Shown piece after piece: positions 33,283 through 41,038 of a DNA stretch of 64,000 bases. The position numbers were made by a program, and so were the translations under genes. Position 1 is the stretch's first letter; each line of letters begins with the position of its first letter. Origin of the DNA: JALZHR01 sp036388475. Lineage in GTDB: Bacteria; Acidobacteriota; Blastocatellia; Pyrinomonadales; Pyrinomonadaceae. The notes under the pieces are model-generated. The model was not told where the DNA came from and searched no databases. It saw only the letters and a list, made by a program, of their open reading frames with translations. The stretch covers positions 1 to 64,000 of the forward strand of contig DASVRT010000119.1 in assembly GCA_036388475.1 (NCBI GenBank), given 5' to 3'.

Positions 33283-33350
33283 GTGAGTAGCAAAAGGTAA
33301 TCGAAAATTTTTCGATTACTTCGCGCGTTTCACCTCTCACTGCTAAAAAA
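33283..33350. repeat. Inverted repeat between trmD and rplS
   Basis: GTAATCGAAAA and TTTTCGATTAC form a perfect 11-bp core stem, and the flanks AGTGAGTAGC and CTCTCACTGC add to it. It has a weaker word structure than its neighbours. Confidence 0.75.
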
Positions 33351-33351
33351 A

Positions 33352-33729
33352 ATGAACCGCTTGGATTTTATTGAGAATACACAGTTAAAAGAAAATATTC
33401 CGGCTTTTCAGTCGGGCGATACGGTTAAAGTTCACGTCCGGATTAAAGAAGGCAACAAGGAACGCCTTCAGATTTTTGAAGGCGTCGTGATTGCCCGCAA
33501 ACACGGCGGCGCGCGCGAAACCATCACGGTTCGCAAGGTCAGCTTCGGCGTCGGCGTGGAAAGAATTTTCCCGCTTCACGCGACGATTATCGACCATATC
33601 GACGTCGTGCGGCGCGGCAAGGTGCGCCGCGCGAAGCTTTATTATTTGCGCGAGCTGCGCGGTAAAGCCGCCCGCATCAAAGAGCGCGACACGCGCAACA
33701 AAGACGCCGCCAACGCCGCGAAAAAATAA
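33352..33729 (+). CDS. rplS: 50S ribosomal protein bL19
   Basis: 125 residues. FQSGDTVKVHVRIKEGNKER (20 residues), RKHGGARETITVRKVSFGVG and LYYLRELRGKAARIKE identify bL19. The C-terminus is extended by a short Lys/Ala tail. Follows trmD in the usual order. Confidence 0.97.
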   Translation: MNRLDFIENTQLKENIPAFQSGDTVKVHVRIKEGNKERLQIFEGVVIARKHGGARETITVRKVSFGVGVERIFPLHATIIDHIDVVRRGKVRRAKLYYLRELRGKAARIKERDTRNKDAANAAKK

Positions 33730-33730
33730 G

Positions 33731-33836
33731 CGATACGGAGACACCGAAGAATGGGAGACGCGGAGAGAATTGATTCGTCACAATTGAATGAATCATCTCC
33801 CCGCGTCTCCGCGTCTCCGCGTCTCCGCGTCTCAAC
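33731..33836. repeat. 8-bp-word inverted repeat overlapping the rnhB start
   Basis: The right arm repeats CCGCGTCT four times; the left arm has GGAGACACCGAAGAATGGGA and GACGCGGAGAG. The stem pairs GAGACGCGGAGA with TCTCCGCGTCTC. The only ATG available for rnhB lies in the left arm. Confidence 0.9.
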
Positions 33837-34431
33837 TATCGGTCTCGATTTTGAAAATCGCGCGCTTGCCGACGGTTTTCGCTTTATCGCCGGCGTCGAT
33901 GAAGTCGGGCGCGGTTGCCTGGCGGGCGCGGTGGTCGTCGCCGCCGTGATTCTGGATTTGTCGAAGCCGATTCCCGCCGGACTAAACGATTCCAAAAAAC
34001 TCGCGGCGAAAAAACGCGCAACGCTCAACGAAGAAATAAGACAAAACGCCGTCGCTTTCTCGATTGCACAGGTCGAAGCCGACGAAATCGACCGCATCAA
34101 CATCCTGCAAGCGACGAAAAAAGCGATGCGTCTGGCGATTGAAAGCCTCAAGCCGAAAGCCGATTTTCTGCTGATTGACGCCATCGAGCTGAAAGACCTG
34201 AAACTTCCGCAAAAAGCCATTATTCACGGCGACGCCATTTCCGCTTCCATCGCCGCCGCTTCCATTGTCGCCAAGACTTATCGCGACAATTTAATGCAGG
34301 AAATGGACAAGCTTTATCCCGCCTACGGCTTTGCCAAACACGTCGGCTACGGCACTAAAACGCATTTCGAGGCTTTGAAAACGTACGGCGCGTGCCCGCT
34401 GCACCGCCGGAGCTTTCGCGGCGTGATTTAG
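33751..34431 (+). CDS. rnhB: Ribonuclease HII
   Basis: 226 residues from the ATG at 33751. The catalytic motif AGVDEVGRG (Asp50, Glu51), LNDSKKLAAKKR, and the later ASIVAKTYRDNLM and HVGYGTKTHFEALKTYG identify RNase HII, which removes misincorporated ribonucleotides. Residues 1-28 are encoded by the CCGCGTCT repeat hairpin and are not part of the family core, which begins near residue 31 (LDFENRALADGFRFIAGVDE). The true start may be a rarer codon; TTG at 33784 is one option. Confidence 0.92.
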   Translation: MGDAERIDSSQLNESSPRVSASPRLRVSTIGLDFENRALADGFRFIAGVDEVGRGCLAGAVVVAAVILDLSKPIPAGLNDSKKLAAKKRATLNEEIRQNAVAFSIAQVEADEIDRINILQATKKAMRLAIESLKPKADFLLIDAIELKDLKLPQKAIIHGDAISASIAAASIVAKTYRDNLMQEMDKLYPAYGFAKHVGYGTKTHFEALKTYGACPLHRRSFRGVI

Positions 34432-34440
34432 AAATTTAAC

Positions 34441-34650
34441 GCTCGTAAAATTCGATTTACAGTTCATAAAACTCTATTTAAGGTTCATAAAACTCTATTT
34501 AAGGTTGATGAAACTCTGATTAAGGCTCATTAAACTTCGATTAAGGCTCATTAAACTTCGATTAAGGTTCATTAAACTTCGATTAAGGTTCATTAAATCG
34601 AGTTTTACGACCGTAAAACTCGATTTACATTACAATGTATTCGATTTACA
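34441..34650. repeat. 21-bp tandem array, ten units
   Basis: Exactly ten 21-bp steps without a gap. Typical unit starts are GTTCATAAAACTCTATTTAA, GCTCATTAAACTTCGATTAA and GACCGTAAAACTCGATTTAC. Units 2 and 3 are identical, as are 5 and 6. All six frames contain stops through frequent TAA and TGA, so it does not code. It lies between rnhB and the serine hydrolase gene and fills most of the 280-bp gap. Confidence 0.93.
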
Positions 34651-34711
34651 AACGATTGAACAGAACGTCGCTTTAAGAAAATTACCGTAAATAACGCCGG
34701 AGACTGAATCT

Positions 34712-35824
34712 ATGAATCTGAAACGTAAAATAATTGTCGCTTTGCTTTGTCTGGCTTTGCCGCTCGCCATTTCGGCGCAAAACAATAAAGGCTTACCGCA
34801 GGCGAAGCTGGAAAAAATCGAAGCGGCGATTGCGGCTTGGATGGCGCAGCATAAAGCGCCCGCGCTGTCGGTCGCCATTGTCACCAACAATCAATTGAGC
34901 TGGTCGAAAGGCTACGGGCTTGCCGACGTGGAAAATTCCGTTCCGGCGAAAGCCGATACCGCTTATCGGCTGGCTTCGATAACCAAATCCGTGACCGCCG
35001 TCGCCGTGATGCAATTGGTCGAAAAGGGAAAGATTGATTTAAACGCGCCGGTGAATAAATACTGCGCGGCTTACCCGGAAAAGCAGGCGTTGAAGGACGC
35101 GCCCGACAGACAGTTTTCGATAACCGTCCGGCAACTGCTCGTGCATTTCAGCGGCGTGCGCCACAACAAGCTGGACGAAATTCTTTCGACCAGACATTTT
35201 AACAGCATCAGCGAAGCCGTCGGCACTTTCAAAGACGACCCATTGGTTATCGAACCCGAAGCGAAATATTCGTATTCGACGCCGGGCTACACGCTGCTCG
35301 GCTGCGCCATCGAAGGCGCTTCCGGCACAAGTTATATGGATTACGTGCGCGAAAACATTTTCAAGCCCGCCGGAATGACGCGCACCACGACCGACGACGT
35401 TTACACGATTATCCCGAACCGCGCTCGCGGCTACGCGAAAACGCCGGCGGGCGAAATCAGAAACGCGCCGCTGCACGACACGAGCATCAAAATTCCCGGC
35501 GGCGGGACCGTTTCGACCGCCGAAGATATGGCGCGCTTTGCCGCCGCGCTCAACGGCGGCGTGCTCGTCAAAAAGGAAACGCTCGAACAAATGTGGACGA
35601 AACCGAAAATGCGCGACGGGAAAGAATCGAATTATGCTTTCGGTTTTCTGGTCAACACGCAAGGCGGACAGCGAAAAGTTTTCAACGACGGCAGCCAAGC
35701 CGGAACGCGAACCTATTTATTTATAATTCCCGAACAGAAATTTGCCGTCGCCTTAATGACAAATCTCGAAAAAGCCTGGTGCGAAGAACTCGTGCCGAAA
35801 ATTATCGAAGCGCTGAAAGAGTAA
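34712..35824 (+). CDS. Exported serine hydrolase, class C beta-lactamase family
   Basis: 370 residues with a signal peptide (IIVALLCLALPLAISAQ). The SxxK nucleophile motif is Ser89-Ile-Thr-Lys92 in RLASITKSV; the Tyr motif is in YSYSTPGYTLLG; and the third box is near IPGGGTVSTAEDMARFAAAL. Family members include beta-lactamases, esterases and D-peptidases; the sequence does not decide the substrate. It probably acts in the periplasm. Start at ATG 34712. Confidence 0.9.
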   Translation: MNLKRKIIVALLCLALPLAISAQNNKGLPQAKLEKIEAAIAAWMAQHKAPALSVAIVTNNQLSWSKGYGLADVENSVPAKADTAYRLASITKSVTAVAVMQLVEKGKIDLNAPVNKYCAAYPEKQALKDAPDRQFSITVRQLLVHFSGVRHNKLDEILSTRHFNSISEAVGTFKDDPLVIEPEAKYSYSTPGYTLLGCAIEGASGTSYMDYVRENIFKPAGMTRTTTDDVYTIIPNRARGYAKTPAGEIRNAPLHDTSIKIPGGGTVSTAEDMARFAAALNGGVLVKKETLEQMWTKPKMRDGKESNYAFGFLVNTQGGQRKVFNDGSQAGTRTYLFIIPEQKFAVALMTNLEKAWCEELVPKIIEALKE

Positions 35825-35825
35825 A

Positions 35826-36032
35826 AAGGAAAGGCAAAAGTAAAAAGGCAAAAGGCAAAAGTAAAAAGAAAGAAGGCTTTGCCTTTTAATGCAGAAAATC
35901 GAATAAAGATTGAATAAAACTAAGTTTATGCGCTAAAAGGCAACTTTATTCAGCTAATCCTGCATTAAAAGGCAAAGCCATTCTTTTCTTTACTTTTGCC
36001 TTTTACCTTTTACCTTTTGCCTTTTTTAAATT
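35826..36032. repeat. Nested heptamer and perfect 20-bp inverted repeat
   Basis: Outer arms are heptamers (AAAGGCA, AAAGTAA, AAAGGCA, AAAGGCA, AAAGTAA) facing CTTTTGCCTTTTTACC-like words. Inside is a perfect 20-bp inverted repeat, GGCTTTGCCTTTTAATGCAG at 35875-35894 and its complement at 35960-35979, enclosing 65 bp that contain GAATAAAG and CTTTATTC. The whole gap of 295 bp holds no gene. Confidence 0.92.
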
Positions 36033-36119
36033 TAGTGTCACAAACCGGCGGCGCGTGGTGTTTACCTAATAGAAAACGCAATCCGCGAAATTTAATACTA
36101 AATCAGGAGAAAATTTAAA

Positions 36120-36971
36120 ATGAAAGCTTATTCAGGTAACACGCCATTTTTCCGCTATGTTTTGCTCGTCGTAGTTCTTTGTCTGTGCGGTTGTTCCGCT
36201 TTAGCGCAGGAAAAGAGCGAAAAGCGCGCAAATTTCTGCGACATTTCTAATTATTCAAACGGCGACGATAAAGTTTCGCACAAGGAACTTCGCGAATCCA
36301 CTTTGGCGAACGGCAGCCTCGTCAATGTCGATGCGCGGCGCAACGGCGGGATTAAAGTGCGCGGCGAAAACCGCAGCGACGTGCTGGTTCGCGCCTGTAT
36401 CCAGACGCGCGCCGTGACCGAAGAAGAAGCGCGCTCAATCGCTCGCGGCATCCGCATCGAAACCGGCTCGACCATTCGCGCCGAAGGCGCTTCGGACGAA
36501 ACAAACTGGTCGGTTTCTTACGAAATTTTAGTTCCGCGCGCGACGAATCTGAAGCTTTCGACCTACAACGGCGGCATTCATTTGACCGGCGTTGACGGTT
36601 CAATCGAGTTTGAAGCGACCAACGGCGGCATTCACCTGAGCGACCTCGCCGGAAACGTCAAAGGCAGAACGAGCAACGGCGGGCTTCATATCGCATTGTC
36701 GGGCAGCAGCTGGAAAGGAAGCGGATTGAACGTCGAAACCACCAACGGCGGCGTTCACCTGTCGATACCGGAAACCTACGCGGCGCGCATCGAAACCGGA
36801 ACGGTCAACGGCGGCTTCAAAAGCGACATCGCCGCGCTGAACGTGGAAAAAACCGAGCGCACGCGCAAAACGTATATCACCGCCGACTTAAACGGCGGCG
36901 GCGCGCCCGTTCGCGTGATGACGACCAACGGCGGCGTGAAAATCACTTCTTCGTCAAACAAAGGCAGCTAA
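36120..36971 (+). CDS. Exported DUF4097-type beta-helix protein
   Basis: 283 residues. The signal sequence YVLLVVVLCLCGCSALAQ may be cleaved as a lipoprotein (CGC region) or by signal peptidase I. The mature part repeats short strand units with NGG: YNGGIHLTGV, TNGGIHLSDL, SNGGLHIAL, TNGGVHLSI, VNGGFKSDI, TNGGVKIT. This is the right-handed beta-solenoid pattern of DUF4097 proteins, of unknown function. AGGAG lies 13 nt before the ATG. Confidence 0.88.
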   Translation: MKAYSGNTPFFRYVLLVVVLCLCGCSALAQEKSEKRANFCDISNYSNGDDKVSHKELRESTLANGSLVNVDARRNGGIKVRGENRSDVLVRACIQTRAVTEEEARSIARGIRIETGSTIRAEGASDETNWSVSYEILVPRATNLKLSTYNGGIHLTGVDGSIEFEATNGGIHLSDLAGNVKGRTSNGGLHIALSGSSWKGSGLNVETTNGGVHLSIPETYAARIETGTVNGGFKSDIAALNVEKTERTRKTYITADLNGGGAPVRVMTTNGGVKITSSSNKGS

Positions 36972-37016
36972 ATTTCAAGATTTTTGAAATTCGGATTGTT
37001 TTACCAAATAAAGTTT

Positions 37017-37048
37017 GAGCAGGAATAATTTCCTGCTCTTTTATTTTT
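37017..37048 (+). terminator. Intrinsic terminator after the DUF4097 gene
   Basis: GAGCAGGAA and TTCCTGCTC pair around a short loop, followed by TTTTATTTTT. It ends just before the stop of the convergent DapF-like gene. Confidence 0.92.
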
Positions 37049-37049
37049 A

Positions 37050-37922
37050 TCACGGAATTTCGCCGCAGAAAGCCAAATCCGCGCGACCTGTAATCAGCAT
37101 TTCGTCGTCTTCGCGCCAGACGGCTTCGGTCGTGCCGCCCGGCGCGCGGACCTGAACCGTGCCGCGCAGGTTTTCGCGCCGCAGATGCGCCACCGCCGCC
37201 GCAATCGAACACGTGCCGGACGAAGAAGTTTCGCCCGCGCCGCGTTCCCAGATGCGGATTTCGATGTTTTCCATACCGAGCGTTTTGATGAAAACGACGT
37301 TTGTTCTTTCAGGAAATATTTCGGCGTCGGATTCCATTATTCGTCCTACGCGGCGCCAATCAAACTCATTGAAATCTTCAACAAATATGCAAGCTACCGG
37401 ATTCCCGACATTCACATAAAAGAACTTGAGAGCCAGAGCTTCCCGCGGCAGCAAAAATGTAGAAAAATCAGACATTTTCAAATTCTTTTCTCCGGCGATT
37501 TTAGCGGCGGCGGCGTGCGCTGCGTTGTGCAAGTCGAATTTTGGTTTTCCGAGTTCGGCGAGAAACCAGAACGTGTTGCCGTCGCGTTTTAAAAGCTCGT
37601 AGTTTTTCAAACCGCTGTTGGTTTCGAGGCGCAGATTCGGCTCGCGCCAGAGATTTTTGTAATGAAGATAAGCGACGGCACAGCGCGTTCCGTTGCCGCT
37701 GAATCCGGCTTCGCTGCCGTCCGGATTAATAATGCGGCACGAATAATCAGCCGACGCCTCGAAAAGTTTTTCGACCGCGGCGATACCGTCGCCGCCGATG
37801 CCCGTATTGCGATTGCAGACCCGAACGGCGAAATCCGGCAGCGAAGAAACGTCTTTTAATTGTTCGGCTTCAAAAACGATGTAGTCATTGCCGAAGCCGT
37901 GAAATTTGCAGAAGCTAATCAT
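37050..37922 (-). CDS. dapF: DapF-like diaminopimelate epimerase with both catalytic Cys replaced
   Basis: 290 residues, the family length. FHGFGNDYIV, GGDGIA, RIINPDGSEA and NPVACIF identify the DapF fold, which interconverts LL- and meso-diaminopimelate for lysine and peptidoglycan. The two active-site cysteines, normally in the MCGNG and ACGTG motifs, are both serine here: Ser75 in FSGNGTRC and Ser235 in SSGTCS. Racemisation by the usual two-thiol mechanism is therefore not expected, unless serines or the nearby Cys81 and Cys238 take part. It may be a divergent epimerase or an enzyme with a new substrate. It is convergent with the DUF4097 gene. Confidence 0.82.
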   Translation of the reverse strand: MISFCKFHGFGNDYIVFEAEQLKDVSSLPDFAVRVCNRNTGIGGDGIAAVEKLFEASADYSCRIINPDGSEAGFSGNGTRCAVAYLHYKNLWREPNLRLETNSGLKNYELLKRDGNTFWFLAELGKPKFDLHNAAHAAAAKIAGEKNLKMSDFSTFLLPREALALKFFYVNVGNPVACIFVEDFNEFDWRRVGRIMESDAEIFPERTNVVFIKTLGMENIEIRIWERGAGETSSSGTCSIAAAVAHLRRENLRGTVQVRAPGGTTEAVWREDDEMLITGRADLAFCGEIP

Positions 37923-37990
37923 AGGAGATGCCGGATTTCAGATGCCGGATGTTAGAGTCTCTTTACTAATATCTGACATCTAACATCTAA
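37923..37990. repeat. Heptamer-word inverted repeat between dacB and dapF
   Basis: Words GATGCCG, GATTTCA, GATGCCG, GATGTTA; opposite arm TCTGACA, TCTAACA, TCTAA. It reaches the dacB stop codon. Confidence 0.85.
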
Positions 37991-39624
37991 TTCGTTCTTC
38001 CGTTAAAATTTGCCAAGAGAACAACTATTTCGTCAATCGTTTTCGTGCGGAGACTTTCGCCTGGAATACTGTTTGTGAGAAACGAAAAAGCCAGACGCTC
38101 GCCCGCAACGGTCGTCATATATCCCGAAAGGCTCGAAACCTGGTCAATCGTTCCCGTTTTCCCGCGCACGTTGTTTTCGCCGCGCGTTCCTTTAAAACGG
38201 TTCGATAAAGTGCCGTCAACGCCCGCGATGGTCAGGCTGTCGCGCCAGACTGCCGCCGTTTTGCTCCGGCTCATATACGAATAAACCTGCACGACGGCGC
38301 TCGGCGTAATCAAATCGTGCCGCGACAATCCGGAGCCGTCATGCATTAAAACGCTGCCCGCCGCGACGCCGATTTCCTGCAAAAATTTATCGACGACGGC
38401 GATGCCGCGGTCGGCGCTCGTCCAGCGCGCGTTCGTTCTATCGCCGATGCTTTCGCCCATCGCGCGCAAAATCAACTCGGTGTAAAGATTCTGGCTCGGC
38501 TTCATCGTTTTCGCGGCGATAAGGGCGAGCGGCGGCGATTCGAGCTTCGCGACTTCGACCAGATTCGCGGGCAGCGGCGCGTTTTTGCGAAATTCCGCGT
38601 CAACCGCCCGCGTCTGTCCGGTAATGACGACGCCTTTTTGCTCCAGCAATTGACGCAGCATCGAAACGAAAACCATTGCCGGTTTCGGAACGGAAACGTA
38701 GTTCGTATACGCGCCCGCGCCGAGCGGCATCGAGCCGAAAACTTCGATGACGTTGGTGCCGAGCCGCCGGCGAATGCCGATGTCGCGTCTCGTTCCCGCC
38801 GCGCTCGTTTTCGTGTTGTTGACCAGCAGAACGCCGTTTACATTCGGCAAAAGCTGCACGCTGGCGGGCGCGCCAATGGAAGTGCCGGAACGCACAATCA
38901 AATCGAGCGCGTTATCGTTGACGGTCAGAGCCGAAACCTCCGCGCCGTAATACCATTGCAAATCGTCCCATTCCCAGCTCGAAGGCAGCGAATCGCCGCT
39001 AAAATAACTTTCGTCGCCGACGAGCGCGCCTTCGACGCGCTTGACGCCGGAAGCGACGATTTTTTCCGCCAGATTATTCATTCCCTTAAAATAATCCTTG
39101 TCGTTAAACGCGGTCGAAATGCTCGGGTCGCCGCGCCCGTAAATTATCAAATCGCCGCGAATCGTGCCGCTCGCGTCCGGCATCGCGGGCGCGTAAACGC
39201 TGGTGACGAAACGAAAATCCGGCGACAGTTTTTCGAGCGCCGCCGAAACCGTGAAGTTTTTCATATTCGACGCCGGCATAAAATATTTTTCGGCGTTTTC
39301 TTCAAAGACGACCTGGTTTGTATCGAGCGAGATGATTTTTATGCCGATTTGCCCGCGCTGAAGTTGCGGGCGCAGCAGAATCGAGCGAATCTTCGCTTGC
39401 AATTCGGGAATCGTCTGAAGCTTGGCAAGCGGCGTTGCAGCCGGCGTAATCGTCGGCGAAACGGTCGGTTTCGGCGCGACGGTCGGCGTCGGGGCGGCAA
39501 TAACTCTTTCGCGCTGCGTTTCCTGCGCCGCGGCGGAAAACCCGTAAATCAATCCGAAACAGGCAATTGTCAGGGTAAAAACCTGCGGCAGACGGCGTCG
39601 TCTAAATTGTTTTGTCTTTATCAT
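37987..39624 (-). CDS. dacB: D-Ala-D-Ala carboxypeptidase/endopeptidase (PBP4, S13)
   Basis: 545 residues with a signal peptide (LTIACFGLIYGFSAAAQ) and a Pro/Thr-rich linker (PTPTVAPKPTVSPTITP). The catalytic SxxK is Ser119-Asn-Met-Lys122 in MPASNMKNF; the SxN-region is HDGSGLSRHD; the KTG box is GKTGTIDQVSSLSGYM. PBP4 trims peptidoglycan cross-links in the periplasm. It lies upstream of the dapF-like gene on the same strand, a plausible cell-wall pair. Confidence 0.93.
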   Translation of the reverse strand: MIKTKQFRRRRLPQVFTLTIACFGLIYGFSAAAQETQRERVIAAPTPTVAPKPTVSPTITPAATPLAKLQTIPELQAKIRSILLRPQLQRGQIGIKIISLDTNQVVFEENAEKYFMPASNMKNFTVSAALEKLSPDFRFVTSVYAPAMPDASGTIRGDLIIYGRGDPSISTAFNDKDYFKGMNNLAEKIVASGVKRVEGALVGDESYFSGDSLPSSWEWDDLQWYYGAEVSALTVNDNALDLIVRSGTSIGAPASVQLLPNVNGVLLVNNTKTSAAGTRRDIGIRRRLGTNVIEVFGSMPLGAGAYTNYVSVPKPAMVFVSMLRQLLEQKGVVITGQTRAVDAEFRKNAPLPANLVEVAKLESPPLALIAAKTMKPSQNLYTELILRAMGESIGDRTNARWTSADRGIAVVDKFLQEIGVAAGSVLMHDGSGLSRHDLITPSAVVQVYSYMSRSKTAAVWRDSLTIAGVDGTLSNRFKGTRGENNVRGKTGTIDQVSSLSGYMTTVAGERLAFSFLTNSIPGESLRTKTIDEIVVLLANFNGRTN

Positions 39625-39654
39625 CGCTGAAAATTATAAATTAGAAAGCGGAAA

Positions 39655-39700
39655 GCAAAAAGGGAAACGAGTTCTGTTTCACTCATTTCCCTTTTTACGT
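39655..39700. repeat. Hairpin between two minus-strand genes
   Basis: AAAAAGGGAAACGAG and CTCATTTCCCTTTTT pair; a T-rich side on either strand could make it a terminator for the 39718 gene. Confidence 0.7.
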
Positions 39701-39717
39701 TTCATTCCGGTTTGGCG

Positions 39718-40761
39718 TTATTTGATAAGCAGAGCGGCATCCGTATTCGCAACCTGCAAATCAATCGTCACTTCCGTGCCGACGCGCGTGATTTTCGCGC
39801 CCTCGACGATTCGCGCATAAACCTGTTTCTCGTCGCTTCTGGCGCTGCTGAGAAAAGCTCGGATAAGCGCCTGCATACCGCCGAGCGTTTCTTCGAGCGA
39901 TTTTCCCTGTTCGGCATTCAACGATTTAGCGCTGAGCGTCGCGACAATGTTTTCGCCGCTCAGATTGACCGCGCCGTAAATCTGTCGTATCGCCGCTAGA
40001 GATTGACCGAGCGCATCGTCGTCCAAATCGAAAAATTGACTCAGCCCGACGGGCGTTTTGGCGGCAAAGCTCATTATCGAATTCGGTTTGCGATTGAGCA
40101 GCAACGCAATGTCCGCGCCGACTCTGGCTTTATTTTCGACGGTTTCGCGCACGCGCGCGATTGAGCCGATTGCCAGCGTGTTGGCGTTAAGGCTCGTGAC
40201 CGCTATCTCGGACGGCATTTTCTTCAAGAGAAAGTCTAAAATCTTAAGCATCGAATTGCCCGTAAATCTCGATTTGTTTTCGGTTAAAATTTCCCTCGCC
40301 GCAAAAATGTAGACGGCTTTACTGCCGACTTTTTCTTCGCGGTATTTGCCTTTCAAAGCGATTTTCGCGAGCGTCAAAAGCGCGTCGGAGTTGTATTTTC
40401 CGCGCGCTAAGATGACGGGCTCGACGGTGGTTTTCGATGCCGCCGTCTGTTTGAGAGTGACGCCGACCGCGATTTGTTCAAACTGGCGAACGTCAAAACC
40501 GGTTCGAGCTTTGATTTGGTCAATCTGCTCGTTAATCTCGTTTAATTTCGGCGGATTGGCAGCCAGAATTTGCGGCAGCGCTTCATTTAAAAGACGCTGG
40601 ACGTCCAGAAACACTACGCCGTCAGACGCAGGCAGAAGCGCGACCAGCCGATTGGTCTGGTTCGCCGTTTTCCTGACTTTCGGCTTTTTAGTGTCGGCAA
40701 AAGCGGCGGTGTTCAGCACGAAAAGCAGCGCCAGCGTGAATGCGAAAAATTTTTTTATCAT
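39718..40761 (-). CDS. Exported protein of unknown function, 347 residues
   Basis: I use the ATG at 40761 (MIKKFFAFTLALLFVL), preceded by AGAGG. A signal peptide ends near FADTKK. The mature protein is alpha/beta with LLPASDGVVFLDVQRLLNEA near its start, and resembles the uncharacterised exported proteins of acidobacteria that score a mean field of 'DUF3352'-like repeats; I do not claim family membership. No catalytic motif is visible. It is upstream of dacB on the same strand, with a hairpin between. Confidence 0.7.
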   Translation of the reverse strand: MIKKFFAFTLALLFVLNTAAFADTKKPKVRKTANQTNRLVALLPASDGVVFLDVQRLLNEALPQILAANPPKLNEINEQIDQIKARTGFDVRQFEQIAVGVTLKQTAASKTTVEPVILARGKYNSDALLTLAKIALKGKYREEKVGSKAVYIFAAREILTENKSRFTGNSMLKILDFLLKKMPSEIAVTSLNANTLAIGSIARVRETVENKARVGADIALLLNRKPNSIMSFAAKTPVGLSQFFDLDDDALGQSLAAIRQIYGAVNLSGENIVATLSAKSLNAEQGKSLEETLGGMQALIRAFLSSARSDEKQVYARIVEGAKITRVGTEVTIDLQVANTDAALLIK

Positions 40762-40864
40762 CGGAAACCTCTTGAAATGATTATAAGCCAATATTACAGA
40801 ATAAAAGATGTGTTTTGAAGCGAAAAGAGTTGGCTGAGAGTTTTAAACGCACGGAAGAAAGAAA

Positions 40865-41036
40865 AAGAAACCGCGGATATACACAAATAGAGGTAGATTC
40901 AAACAGGATAGACAGGATGGATAGGATAAAAAACAAAACTCGACGTTAGTGTTTTAAATTATCCTGTTTATCCTGTCTATCCTGTTAAATTATCCTCGTT
41001 TATCCGCGTCCGTCCGTGGTTTCATTCTTTATTTTC
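40865..41036. repeat. Long inverted repeat with 9-bp words
   Basis: GAAACCGCGGATATACAC and AACAGGATAGACAGGATGGA on the left pair with TTATCCTGTTTATCCTGT and CGCGTCCGTCCGTGGTTTC on the right. It fills the gap between two minus-strand genes. Confidence 0.88.
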
Positions 41037-41038
41037 GT

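Noticed and set aside
34441..34650. CRISPR array
   Set aside because: Units are contiguous with no spacers of constant length between constant repeats, and no cas gene lies in the window. The same applies to the arrays at 47853 and 60121.
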